In this document: positions 23,233-31,282 of the stretch, one piece after another
Numbering within the stretch: the stretch's first letter is position 1
Layout: each line of letters opens with the position of its first letter
Assembly (NCBI GenBank): GCA_945875845.1
Contig: CAMCMB010000023.1
Span: 1-64,000 of the forward strand
Source: Pirellula staleyi DSM 6068
GTDB taxonomy: Bacteria > Planctomycetota > Planctomycetia > Pirellulales > Pirellulaceae
DNA length: 64,000 nucleotides
Reading direction: 5' to 3'
Notes under the pieces: model-generated
The model's database searches: none
Seen by the model: the letters and a program-made list of their open reading frames with translations, nothing else
Told to the model about the DNA's origin: nothing
Position numbers and translations under genes: made by a program

Positions 23233-24078
23233 CTACTTCAATGGCGAGAACGGGGCAGGGGTCAAAAACAAGCTTTTGACTCCGTTGCCAGCTGTGAGCG
23301 AACCGCCGGCTCCTTCTTCGGACGCTTTCCTTGCTTTGATCCAATCCGCATCCGCGCCGAATTTCTTGAAGGACTCTTGAGCCGCTTCGGGTGATGCATG
23401 GGCGATGAAGTAAACCAAAGCGTTACCGGTCGCTGGCATATTCGCGTCGGCATCGCTCGTCGCTTTTCCAATAGGAGAAACGGCTTCGAGCAACTTACCA
23501 CTTGTCAACGACTCTCCGTCGAGAACGGACCAGTATGCAATATTCGCCATACCGTACTTTTCGAACAACTTAAGCGTATGGTTTCGAAAGCGAGCATTGA
23601 GGGCGGCCAAGTTTCCTTTGGAAGCAATGTAGGTTCTGAGCTCAAAAACGCGATTGCCAACTTGCTTTACATCCAGATTTGGGCTGTAGTCATTTTCGGA
23701 TAAGAAAACTCGTTCCAAGGACAGCACGGGCTTTTTGCCGTCGACCGCCGATTTCTGAACGACTTCTTTCCAGCCTGCGTCGTTTTGAAAGGCAGTCCAA
23801 GCAGCATCGCATGAAGCCTTGTCTTTGTGGCTGAGAAGCGTAAAAACCCGTTCGTCCTTGTTGTCGACAGGAGTCCAAACAGCTACCAGGTTCAGGTTGT
23901 GCTTCTTCATATATTCGGTGCCACCGCCAGCGATGAGCTTGAGCACATCGGCTTGCCGCCCAGGTTCGGAGACGTAGGATCGAAGTTCGTAGAGTTTGCC
24001 TGACGGTTTCGTTTGTGCCCAAACGGCGCTGGTCAGCATCGACATGGCGATCAGGGTAAATAGGAATTTAGCAATCAT
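23233..24078 (-). CDS. Secreted NIPSNAP-family protein
   Basis: A 281-residue protein with an N-terminal signal peptide (MIAKFLFTLIAMSMLTSAVWAQ, cleavage after Ala). Two NIPSNAP modules (ferredoxin-like, dimeric alpha/beta barrels): KLYELRSYVSEPGR... near residue 28, and RVFELRTYIASKGN... near residue 147. The 'ELR.Y' start of each module is the family mark. The function of exported NIPSNAP proteins is unknown; the fold can bind small ligands. Monocistronic on the minus strand. Confidence 0.88.
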   Translation of the reverse strand: MIAKFLFTLIAMSMLTSAVWAQTKPSGKLYELRSYVSEPGRQADVLKLIAGGGTEYMKKHNLNLVAVWTPVDNKDERVFTLLSHKDKASCDAAWTAFQNDAGWKEVVQKSAVDGKKPVLSLERVFLSENDYSPNLDVKQVGNRVFELRTYIASKGNLAALNARFRNHTLKLFEKYGMANIAYWSVLDGESLTSGKLLEAVSPIGKATSDADANMPATGNALVYFIAHASPEAAQESFKKFGADADWIKARKASEEGAGGSLTAGNGVKSLFLTPAPFSPLK

Positions 24079-24255
24079 GAGTTAGCGTCCTGTGAGTTTT
24101 GAGTCTTTCGTGTCAATTCGCCTGAAACGGCGTTGGTATTGTATCAAGTCAAATCGCGAAGCGGGCGGCGGTGTGACATCGACGGTAATTGGGTGAGGGT
24201 AACTCCACCCCTATAAACATGTTTTCCTCGATTTTGCCCAATCCAATCATTGCTT

Positions 24256-24276
24256 GGGAGGGTGAGGCTCCTGCCG
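24256..24276. repeat. GGGAGGGTGAGGCTCCTGCCG half copy
   Basis: Left arm only of the palindromic repeat family (full copies at 15929, 21441, 30901). It is joined directly to the GAGTACGAGTAC block, which has taken the place of the right arm. Confidence 0.8.
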
Positions 24277-24292
24277 TACTCGTACGCAATGA

Positions 24293-24320
24293 ACTCGTAC
24301 TCGATCGATCGAGTACGAGT
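24293..24320. repeat. 28-bp perfect palindrome built from GAGTACGAGT
   Basis: The two halves ACTCGTACTCGATC and GATCGAGTACGAGT are exact complements with no loop. A further GAGTACGAGTAC lies at 24336-24347 and TACTCGTAC at 24277-24285, so the motif occurs four times in 71 bp in both orientations. Confidence 0.85.
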
Positions 24321-24400
24321 ACTGCCGTGCGGGCGGAGTACGAGTACAAGAAGAAAAACCACCGAGTCGCAACGCGCAGGATCGCTCGAGAACGGGTTGT

Positions 24401-26404
24401 GTGAAGTTGTTCGGTAACGATACAATTGGGTCTCGTATCTTAATTCATTTCCCTTGTGGAGACCCTTTTTCAATCGCAACTACGACCCTAGAACTTGTTA
24501 AGCACTTCCAGCAGCTACGTACTTGGTTAAGCATGGAGTCGGATGCGGAACGTCAGCGAATGATCGAACGCCGCAAGATTCGTACACAAGCAAATGCGGA
24601 GGCTCGCGGTGATACTTTGATCGATCTTGTCATCGAAGACCACCGGACGGGATTGGGTGGACGGTTTTTGGTTACGTTCGTGAAACGCAACCGAACGCAA
24701 ACTCTTCCTTGGAACCGTTTTCGTGTCGGTTCGCCCGTGATTGTCGCGGATGAGCTTGAGGAACACGACTCGGAATATGGAATCGTCTGCAGCCGGAACG
24801 TCGGCTCAATCGAAGTCGCCTTCGATGAATGGCCCGAAGGAGATCGTTTCCGATTGGATTTATCGGCGGATGAGATTACTCGAAATAGGCAATTGACTGC
24901 GCTGAGTGCGGTTGGCAATGCTCGCGGTCGTGTGGCACAACTTCGTGAAATCTTGCTTGGGGCGAGAGAGCCTCGCTTCGATGCGCTTGCCCCGTTCGTC
25001 ATCGATCCGAAGTTTAACGAATCGCAACAACAAGCCATTCAGTTCGCCCTTTCAAGCCGAGATCTTGCGATCATTCATGGTCCACCGGGTACAGGAAAAA
25101 CCACCACCGTCGTCGAACTCATTCGTCAGTCCGTAGACAAAGGAATGAAGGTTCTGGCCTGCGCTCCAAGCAACACAGGTGTGGACAACCTCCTAGAGAA
25201 GCTGATTGCCAATCGTGTACGGGTGGTTCGCATTGGTCACCCCGCTCGGGTTCAGGAGGATTTGCAACCTTATACGCTCGACGCCTTAGTCGAATCCGAC
25301 CCAGCCACAAAAGTGGTTTCCGATATGTTGCGAGAAGCGGAAAAGATCGCTCGCAAGGCAGGCAAGTACACTCGCGCTAAGCCAGTGCCTGGTTCTCGCA
25401 ACGACATGCGTCAAGAATCTCGCCAGTTGCGAGAGGACGCAAAACTTTACGAACGCCAGATCATCGCCAATATTCTGGATCGAGCAGATGTAATTTGTGC
25501 CACCACCAATTTCGACCCGGACATCCTCGGCGACAGGCAATTCGACTTGGCGGTCGTCGATGAAGCATGCCAAAGCACCGAGCCAGGTAGTTGGCCTGTC
25601 GTCTTGCGAGCGGATCGAATCGTATTGGCGGGCGATCATTGCCAGCTCCCACCCACCATCATCTCAACGGAGGCTGCCGAGCAAGGATTCGCGATCAGTT
25701 TGATGGAACGACTCATTCGCACCTATGGTGACAAAACGACTAGGCAGCTCAATGTTCAGTATCGAATGCATGAGCAAATCATGCAGTACTCTTCGAATTG
25801 TTTTTATGAGGGGAGTCTGATTGCGCACGATTCGGTTCGCACACACTTGTTGAGCGATTTGATCCAACCACCGCAATCACCCATAACACTTTCGCCTGTA
25901 ACGTTTGTGGACACGGCTGGCGCAGGTTGGGAGGAACAACCCGAACCTGACGGGGAGAGTCGTTTTAATCCCCAGGAGGGTCAATGGATTCTCAAGCAAT
26001 TGCGAGAACTCTGCAATCTGGGCATCCCTCCCGAGGGCATCGCCGTGATTGCTCCCTATGCAGCTCAAGTGCGCTGGTTGAGACAACAGTGCCCATTTCG
26101 CGCGATCGAAATCGATACGGTAGATGGGTTTCAGGGCCGTGAAAAGGAGGCCATTCTCATCACGCTCGTTCGGTCCAACTCCAACTCTGAAATTGGATTC
26201 CTGGCGGATACGCGTCGAATGAACGTGGCTTTGACACGAGCCAAACGCAAACTGATTGTTATCGGAGACAGCGCGACGCTCGCGACCAATGAGTTCTATG
26301 CAAACATGATCGACTACGTCCAAGCTATTGGCGGCTATCGATCCATTTGGGAATGGGAATACGACGAACTACCGGTTGACCATCAATCCAACGTCGATAC
26401 CTGA
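24401..26404 (+). CDS. IGHMBP2/UPF1-like superfamily 1 helicase
   Basis: A 667-residue cytosolic DNA/RNA helicase. Seen: N-terminal HFQQLRTWL segment (residues 35-43), an OB/beta-barrel-like region (about 75-160), Walker A GPPGTGKTTT (227-236), motif II VVDEACQSTE, motif III LAGDHCQLPP, motif V DTVDGFQGREKEAILI, and motif VI NVALTRAKRKLIVIGD. This arrangement fits the bacterial relatives of human IGHMBP2 and yeast Upf1. GTG 24401 is used because the conserved HFQQL segment lies upstream of the first ATG (24533), which would cut it off. Likely role in nucleic acid maintenance; partner unknown. Its stop is followed at once by a dockerin remnant. Confidence 0.88.
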   Translation: MKLFGNDTIGSRILIHFPCGDPFSIATTTLELVKHFQQLRTWLSMESDAERQRMIERRKIRTQANAEARGDTLIDLVIEDHRTGLGGRFLVTFVKRNRTQTLPWNRFRVGSPVIVADELEEHDSEYGIVCSRNVGSIEVAFDEWPEGDRFRLDLSADEITRNRQLTALSAVGNARGRVAQLREILLGAREPRFDALAPFVIDPKFNESQQQAIQFALSSRDLAIIHGPPGTGKTTTVVELIRQSVDKGMKVLACAPSNTGVDNLLEKLIANRVRVVRIGHPARVQEDLQPYTLDALVESDPATKVVSDMLREAEKIARKAGKYTRAKPVPGSRNDMRQESRQLREDAKLYERQIIANILDRADVICATTNFDPDILGDRQFDLAVVDEACQSTEPGSWPVVLRADRIVLAGDHCQLPPTIISTEAAEQGFAISLMERLIRTYGDKTTRQLNVQYRMHEQIMQYSSNCFYEGSLIAHDSVRTHLLSDLIQPPQSPITLSPVTFVDTAGAGWEEQPEPDGESRFNPQEGQWILKQLRELCNLGIPPEGIAVIAPYAAQVRWLRQQCPFRAIEIDTVDGFQGREKEAILITLVRSNSNSEIGFLADTRRMNVALTRAKRKLIVIGDSATLATNEFYANMIDYVQAIGGYRSIWEWEYDELPVDHQSNVDT

Positions 26405-26409
26405 AGTGA

Positions 26410-26583
26410 ATGGTGTTGCCACACATAAATGGCGACAATCGGATTTCGCCGCTGGATGCCCTGGAAGTGATCAATTTCTTGAACCAAACTGGGAGCGGAG
26501 AAGGAGAATGCGGTAGTCGGCGGGTGGAGGATATTCCATTAACAAGGGAATGGACAGATGCGGTAGATATGCAGAATGGGTAA
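26410..26583 (+). pseudogene. Orphan dockerin module remnant
   Basis: Frame from ATG 26410 giving about 57 residues: INGDNRISPLDALEVINFLNQ, a typical planctomycete dockerin loop and helix (compare DVDADGLLSPLDALVVINHLN in the 13182 protein), followed by a Gly/Glu-rich tail. A different frame just upstream reads NPTSIPEVNG, which resembles the preceding part of such a module, so the copy looks frameshifted. It starts six bases after the helicase stop with no signal peptide. Probably the decayed end of a former surface-protein gene. Confidence 0.5.
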
Positions 26584-26824
26584 GATTCTTTCACGGATTT
26601 TGAATTGACTGGAGGTAGAGGTAGAGGAGTTTCCCCAATAATTCCCTTGGTTTCGCCTTTGAATCGCTTGGCCGACCCATGAAAAAAAGCGTAAATTATG
26701 AGGGTTCAGTTTTCGAGGGCTGGACGATTTTTGATTGCTGGTCAATACTGACGAATAAATCTCAGTCGAGCTGAGATTTTAAGTCGTATGCAAATTGAAA
26801 ATCCTCTATTTACAGGTAAGTCGA

Positions 26825-27919
26825 ATGAGTTTAGTAGATCTGATCAAGAATCAAATAACGCCTGACGTGTTGGGAAAGTTGGCTGGACAAATTGGAGCGA
26901 GCGAGACCCAAACCAAGTCTTTGGTAGGTGCTGCGGTTCCGACGCTGTTATCAGCCCTTGCAGGCTCCGCTTCCCAAGCCGGCGGCGTACAGAAAATGTT
27001 GTCTGCCTTGAGCGGCCTTGGCTCGATGGGCGATATGTTTTCAGGGGCTACCCAAGAGAAAGGGAGTGGAATCCTCAGTTCTTTGTTGGGGGGAAGCGCT
27101 CTCTCCGGCATCGTTTCGATGCTCGCTAAATTCTCAGGAATTGGTGGGGATTCGACCAGCAAGCTTCTTGGTTACCTAGCACCCATGGTGCTCGGAGGAG
27201 TCATGAGCTCGTTCAAGGGAAAAACTCCTGACGCTCAAGGCCTAACGAATTTGTTTGCCGAAAACAAGAGTGCCATTGCGAATGCAATGCCTTCCGGACT
27301 TTCGCTGGCCAATATTCCAGGATTTTCCAATGCGAGCGAAACCGTCCGTGCGGCCGCTGGAACCGCAACCCGAACCGTTGGTCGTGCAGCCGAGACTGCT
27401 ACCGAAGCTGCGTCGCCACTGAAGTATTTGCTTCCTCTCTTGGGGCTTGCCGCCTTGCTGGGTGGTGCATGGTGGTTCTTTAATCAAGCACCGGCCGTAG
27501 TGGTACCCCCCGCAAAGACACCAGACGTCGTGGCGCCGAGCATTCCGGAAGTCACTTTGCCTGCGGTTCCTGCAGTTCCTGAGGTTCCTACCATTTCTGC
27601 AGAAGCGGTGAAGCTTGGCGGAGATCTTACTGGTTGGTTCACTTCACTGAACGAATCGCTCGGCGGGATCAAGGATGTGGCCTCCGCGGAAGCAGTAATT
27701 CCTAAACTCAAGGACGCAGTCAGCCAGCTGGATTCGGCAAAGTCCGCATTTGACACGCTACCTGCTGTTGGCAAGTCCTCCATTTTGTCCATCGTGACAT
27801 CGAACCTTGAAGCTCTCAAGGATTTGATCGCCAAGGTGACCGGTATTCCAGGTGTCAGCGACCTTGTGAAACCATTGACCGATTCGCTTCTGAAGACGCT
27901 TACTTCCTTGGGCAACTAA
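26825..27919 (+). CDS. DUF937 protein with C-terminal membrane anchor and Pro/Val linker
   Basis: A 364-residue protein. Residues about 1-140 match DUF937 (SLVDLIKNQITPDVLGKLAGQIGASETQTKSLVGAAVPTLLSALA in pattern), a helical module of unknown function. A single membrane helix lies near 205-225 (LKYLLPLLGLAALLGGAWWFF), then a Pro/Val-rich linker (PEVTLPAVPAVPEVP) and a helical C-terminal domain (about 265-364). ATG 26825 is chosen over the TTG at 26795 because MSLVDLI is the usual start of DUF937 proteins and ACAGG lies upstream. Related proteins carry OmpA domains here; this one does not. Confidence 0.78.
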   Translation: MSLVDLIKNQITPDVLGKLAGQIGASETQTKSLVGAAVPTLLSALAGSASQAGGVQKMLSALSGLGSMGDMFSGATQEKGSGILSSLLGGSALSGIVSMLAKFSGIGGDSTSKLLGYLAPMVLGGVMSSFKGKTPDAQGLTNLFAENKSAIANAMPSGLSLANIPGFSNASETVRAAAGTATRTVGRAAETATEAASPLKYLLPLLGLAALLGGAWWFFNQAPAVVVPPAKTPDVVAPSIPEVTLPAVPAVPEVPTISAEAVKLGGDLTGWFTSLNESLGGIKDVASAEAVIPKLKDAVSQLDSAKSAFDTLPAVGKSSILSIVTSNLEALKDLIAKVTGIPGVSDLVKPLTDSLLKTLTSLGN

Positions 27920-27949
27920 GGTTCAATCGAAGGGTCTTGGCATGATTTG

Positions 27950-27984
27950 AGACCTTGAGAAGCAGTAATCGGTTGGGTCTTTTT
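27950..27984 (+). terminator. Weak intrinsic terminator candidate after the DUF937 gene
   Basis: Inverted repeat AGACC (27950-27954) and GGTCT (27976-27980) followed by TTTTT. The stem is short and the loop is long, and an alternative pairing uses AAGGGTCT at 27930-27937. It lies 30 bases after the stop codon and 28 before the ecotin start. Confidence 0.35.
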
Positions 27985-28011
27985 ATTCATTGGTAGGATG
28001 GAGCTAGTTCT

Positions 28012-28488
28012 ATGGGAAAAGGTCTTTGTGTAATGTTGTTGTCGTTATTCGTACTTTCCAAGTCCGGTAATGCGGACGACAACATGAAGGCCTTTCCGCC
28101 TGCCGATGAAGGAATGTCCCGAATGGTTCTTCAGCTCCCTGAAAGGGGTGACGAAACGCTTTTCAAGGTCGAGGTGCTGGTAGGTAAATCGGTTTTGACG
28201 GATGAGCAGAATCGGTATTTTTTTGCGGGTAAGCTTCAAGAGGAAACCATTCAAGGCTGGGGGTTTACGCGTTACTTGGTAAGGGATTTGGGGCCCATGG
28301 CTGGCACCAAGGTGGGCGTCGATCCAAACGCCCCGAAAGTGAATCGATTCGTTAGCCTCGGTGGTGAACCTTTCATCGTTCGCTACAACAGTCGTTTACC
28401 AATCGTTGTCTATGTGCCCAATGGAGTGGAAGTCCGCTATCGCCTTTGGAAAGCCGAGCCAGAAACGAAAGCCATAGAAAAGGGTTAA
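28012..28488 (+). CDS. eco: Ecotin, periplasmic serine protease inhibitor
   Basis: A 158-residue protein with signal peptide (MGKGLCVMLLSLFVLSKSGNA) and a mature part that lines up with E. coli ecotin: AFPPADEGMSRMVLQLP, LQEETIQGWGF, FIVRYNSRLPIVVYVPNGVEVRYRLWKAE. Ecotin dimers block trypsin-, chymotrypsin- and elastase-fold proteases through a reactive loop. Two differences stand out. The disulfide cysteines are absent (the only Cys is in the signal peptide), and the loop reads GTKVGVDP (residues 98-105) where E. coli has STMMACP, so an ungapped alignment puts Val101 at P1 instead of Met84. AGGATGGAG precedes the ATG. Confidence 0.92.
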   Translation: MGKGLCVMLLSLFVLSKSGNADDNMKAFPPADEGMSRMVLQLPERGDETLFKVEVLVGKSVLTDEQNRYFFAGKLQEETIQGWGFTRYLVRDLGPMAGTKVGVDPNAPKVNRFVSLGGEPFIVRYNSRLPIVVYVPNGVEVRYRLWKAEPETKAIEKG

Positions 28489-28622
28489 ACGTTGTCTCGC
28501 ATGACTAGGTTGGCTTGAAGCCCGAGAACCGGTAGCAACGATGCGTTGAGAGACGAATGGTACTCAACCTTTAGCCCAATTGTTCCTCCTCTGTCGTGAA
28601 ATCGGAAGTGTTTTAGCGCGAT

Positions 28623-29414
28623 ATGTTTTACTGGATCTACGATATTCCGATTTGGCAACTGGCCGTCTTGATCTCAGGCGGATTTGTCTTGGTGTATTGG
28701 ATTGGGGCTATTTTCTTAAGTCCCATCCTACGTCGTTTGGTGCGATCGACTGCTGGTAGCAACGACGTTGTCGGTTACATTCTTTCCAGCTTTGGCGTCT
28801 TCTATGGTTTGTTGCTGGGTCTGATCGCGATCGCCGCCCATCAAAACTATACGGACGTCGAAGAAGCCGTGGCGAAAGAGGCCATCGCCTTATCAGCACT
28901 CTATCAGGATTCCAAGGCGTTTCCGGAACCGTTCGGTCAAAACCTTCGCTGGCTGCTCCGCGATTACACTCGGTATGTTATCAAGTACGCTTGGCCACTA
29001 CAGCAAAAAGGAGTTGTCCCTCAGGGTGGAAGAGTGAGGGTCGTTGCGTTCCACGAGAAGCTGTTGTCCTTCGAGCCGCAGACAAGCCGGGAATCGATCA
29101 TTCAAGCCGAGACTCTCCGTCAATTCAATCACTTTTTTGAATGTCGACGCATGCGACTTCACTCCATTACCACCTGCATCCCACCGATCATGTGGTATGT
29201 CGTGGGCGTGGGAGCCCTAATCAATTTGGTCATAGTTTGGATGTTCGATATGAGGCTCATTACCCAATTTGCACTTGGTGGGCTGCTCTCGCTTTTTCTA
29301 GGCACGATGATGTTTTTAATTGCGGCCATGGACAACCCATTGCGAGGTGAGGTAAGTGTAACGCCTGAGGCCTTTGAAGACGTACATAGGATTATGATGG
29401 ACGAAGCCTACTGA
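28623..29414 (+). CDS. DUF4239 membrane protein
   Basis: A 263-residue inner-membrane protein. Two hydrophobic segments near residues 12-35 and 50-72 (VGYILSSFGVFYGLLLGLIAIAAHQ), a central soluble helical domain with the 'EEAVAKEAIALSALYQDSKAFPEP' motif, then two segments near 188-210 and 217-240. This 2+2 arrangement and the 'FGVFYGLLLG' plus 'KEA..L..LY.D...FPEP' motifs identify DUF4239, sometimes called bestrophin-like. Function unknown. It follows ecotin by 134 bases on the same strand. Confidence 0.85.
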   Translation: MFYWIYDIPIWQLAVLISGGFVLVYWIGAIFLSPILRRLVRSTAGSNDVVGYILSSFGVFYGLLLGLIAIAAHQNYTDVEEAVAKEAIALSALYQDSKAFPEPFGQNLRWLLRDYTRYVIKYAWPLQQKGVVPQGGRVRVVAFHEKLLSFEPQTSRESIIQAETLRQFNHFFECRRMRLHSITTCIPPIMWYVVGVGALINLVIVWMFDMRLITQFALGGLLSLFLGTMMFLIAAMDNPLRGEVSVTPEAFEDVHRIMMDEAY

Positions 29415-29526
29415 GGCTGGACCAGGCATGAACCCGAAAAGAGTTTAACTTGCCCCCGACCCTTCCCAATCTAGGTGCGTTTCCACTTGTTAAGGTTGGC
29501 TGCAAACATACGCGAGGAACAATACG

Positions 29527-30813
29527 TTGAAGAGTTTTCAAAGCGGTAGTCAAACCCGTCGAGACTGGTTGAAACAAGGCGGTAAGGCCGCAGCCTTGGC
29601 CGCACTGCCAGGTTGTAGTACTCGGCTCGTCCCGGTTGGTCAAAATACGGTGAAGGTCGGTTTGCTCCACTCACAAACCGGGACGATGGCGATTAGCGAA
29701 ACGTCGTTGCGTGATGCGGGGCTTTTGGCGATTGAGGAGATTAACGCTGCAGGCGGAGTGTTGGGTTATCCAATTGAACCCGTTGTGGAAGATGGACGCT
29801 CGCGGTTCTCAGACGAGTTTCCCAGGCAAGCTCGAAAACTGCTTTCCGACGAGAAGGTTGCGGCGGTCTTCGGTTGTTGGACGTCATCGAGCCGCAAGGC
29901 TGTCCTACCGTTGTTTGAACAGTTGAACGGCTTACTTTTTTATCCGGTACAGTACGAAGGCAACGAATCTTCCAAGAACATCATCTACACCGGAGCGACG
30001 CCGAACCAACAAATTCTGCCAGCCCTCGACTGGTTTACCAGTGCGGCAGGGGGATCGCATAAGCGTTTTTATCTCGTGGGCGCAGACTATGTTTACCCAA
30101 GAACCGCCAACTTCATTGTCAAGAAGCACCTTGAGTCGCACGGCGTTTCCGTTGTTGGTGAGCAGTATGCCGCGTTAGGTCAACAAGACTTCAAGGATAT
30201 CGTCAACGCAATCAAGAAGTCCGACGCGGATATCATTCTCAGTACGATCAACGGCGATAGCAACCTTGGTTTTTACAGTGTGTTAGCAGCCCAGGGGATC
30301 ACCGCCGACAGAATTCCGGTTTTAGCGACCAGCGTCGGTGAAGACGAGCTTCGGAGTCTACTCCCGTCTCAGGTTCAGGGGCACTATTCGGCCTGGACCT
30401 ATTTCCAGAGTCTGGATAATCCTCAGAACAAGCGATTCGTCGATCTTTGGAAGCGAGAGTTCGGCAGGGATCGTGTGACCGATGATCCGATCGAGGCCGC
30501 TTATACCCAGGTCTATCTTTGGAAGCTTGCCGCTGAGAAAGCTGGCAGCTTTGAGGTGGACAAGGTTCGCAAGGCGTTAGGTAGCCTCGCCCCTTTCGAT
30601 GCTCCGAGCGGTAAGGTCAAAATTGATCCGAAAACGCAGCATATGTATAAGCATTTTCGATTAGGCAAGGTGCGCGAAGATCGACAGTTCGAAATCGTAC
30701 ACGAGTCCCCGGACTGGATCGCCCCTTTCCCATACCCTCAAGTTGCCTTCCCCGGTTGGAAATGCGACTGGACCAGCGATGGGCTCACTCAAGGCGAACC
30801 GGTCGCGATATAG
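29527..30813 (+). CDS. UrtA-like substrate-binding lipoprotein
   Basis: A 428-residue type I periplasmic binding protein closest to the urea/short-chain amide binding protein UrtA (VKVGLLHSQTGTMAISE, 'EINAAGGVLGYPIEPVVEDG', 'LLFYPVQYEGNESSKNIIYTGATPNQQ'). The N-terminus has a Tat-like TRRDWLKQ and then a hydrophobic segment ending in a lipobox LPGC. The start is TTG 29527: GAGGAA lies seven bases before it and there is no nearby ATG in frame. In most bacteria urtA heads a urtABCDE transporter operon; here none of the permease or ATPase genes follow, only a repeat and opposite-strand genes. It may serve a distant transporter or act as a sensor. Confidence 0.88.
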   Translation: MKSFQSGSQTRRDWLKQGGKAAALAALPGCSTRLVPVGQNTVKVGLLHSQTGTMAISETSLRDAGLLAIEEINAAGGVLGYPIEPVVEDGRSRFSDEFPRQARKLLSDEKVAAVFGCWTSSSRKAVLPLFEQLNGLLFYPVQYEGNESSKNIIYTGATPNQQILPALDWFTSAAGGSHKRFYLVGADYVYPRTANFIVKKHLESHGVSVVGEQYAALGQQDFKDIVNAIKKSDADIILSTINGDSNLGFYSVLAAQGITADRIPVLATSVGEDELRSLLPSQVQGHYSAWTYFQSLDNPQNKRFVDLWKREFGRDRVTDDPIEAAYTQVYLWKLAAEKAGSFEVDKVRKALGSLAPFDAPSGKVKIDPKTQHMYKHFRLGKVREDRQFEIVHESPDWIAPFPYPQVAFPGWKCDWTSDGLTQGEPVAI

Positions 30814-30900
30814 CTCCTAGGGTGACGCGAGTTAGTCCAGCAGGAGCTTTGGCACCTCTATCAGCAACGGTGCAATTAGAAAAATCTTCCGACAGTCATC

Positions 30901-30961
30901 GGGAGGGTGAGGCTCCTGCCGAACCATTGCGTCGTAAGCTCGGCAGGAGCCTCGCCCTCCC
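30901..30961. repeat. GGGAGGGTGAGGCTCCTGCCGA palindromic repeat, copy 3
   Basis: Full copy with perfect outer arms (GGGAGGGTGAGGC / GCCTCGCCCTCCC, one mismatch). It lies between the convergent UrtA-like and LapA genes, followed by GATGTTTAGAGGAGTGGGTGAGG, an inverted form of the left flank seen at 15884 and 24206. Confidence 0.85.
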
Positions 30962-31073
30962 ATGGATTCCCCATGGGAAAGATGTTTAGAGGAGTGGGTG
31001 AGGATCCTCGCTCTCCCTTTTCGGCGATGTTTCTGTTGATTGTCATTTCTGTCGCGATCCGTTCGGGAATGAA

Positions 31074-31280
31074 TCACTTTTGAAGAAGCCGCTTGGCGAT
31101 TTCAACGAGTCCCCAGCCCGATAACATACCCATCACGTAGGTCCCTAGGATCAAAAAGATCTTAGGCAGACTCATCGACCACACCAGTAACGCGACATCA
31201 ACCGGCTCGCGATTTTGGATGGCAAAGGTTAGGACGAGGAGAGACAAAAGGACAAAAAGTGCGGTAGTTACATAGCGCAT
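31074..31280 (-). CDS. LapA-domain small membrane protein
   Basis: A 68-residue protein with two membrane helices (residues 4-22 and 42-62). The segment FAIQNREPVDVALLVWSMSLPKIFLILGTYVMGMLSGW matches the LapA/DUF1049 pattern (N-x-x-P-V-x-V ... W ... S-L-P ... G ... G). LapA in E. coli works with LapB in control of lipopolysaccharide synthesis, but the domain is widespread and no LapB is here. Last gene of a three-gene unit, two bases after the AIM24 gene. Confidence 0.8.
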   Translation of the reverse strand: MRYVTTALFVLLSLLVLTFAIQNREPVDVALLVWSMSLPKIFLILGTYVMGMLSGWGLVEIAKRLLQK

Positions 31281-31282
31281 AT

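Larger units (their letters stand above)
24079..24400. other. Divergent intergenic region with a broken palindromic repeat and GAGTACGAGTAC motifs
   Basis: The repeat of the GGGAGGGTGAGG family starts normally (flank from about 24206; arm 24256-24276) but its right half is replaced by GAGTACGAGTAC-type sequence containing a 28-bp perfect palindrome (24293-24320). The right end abuts the helicase start. No gene seen. Confidence 0.7.
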
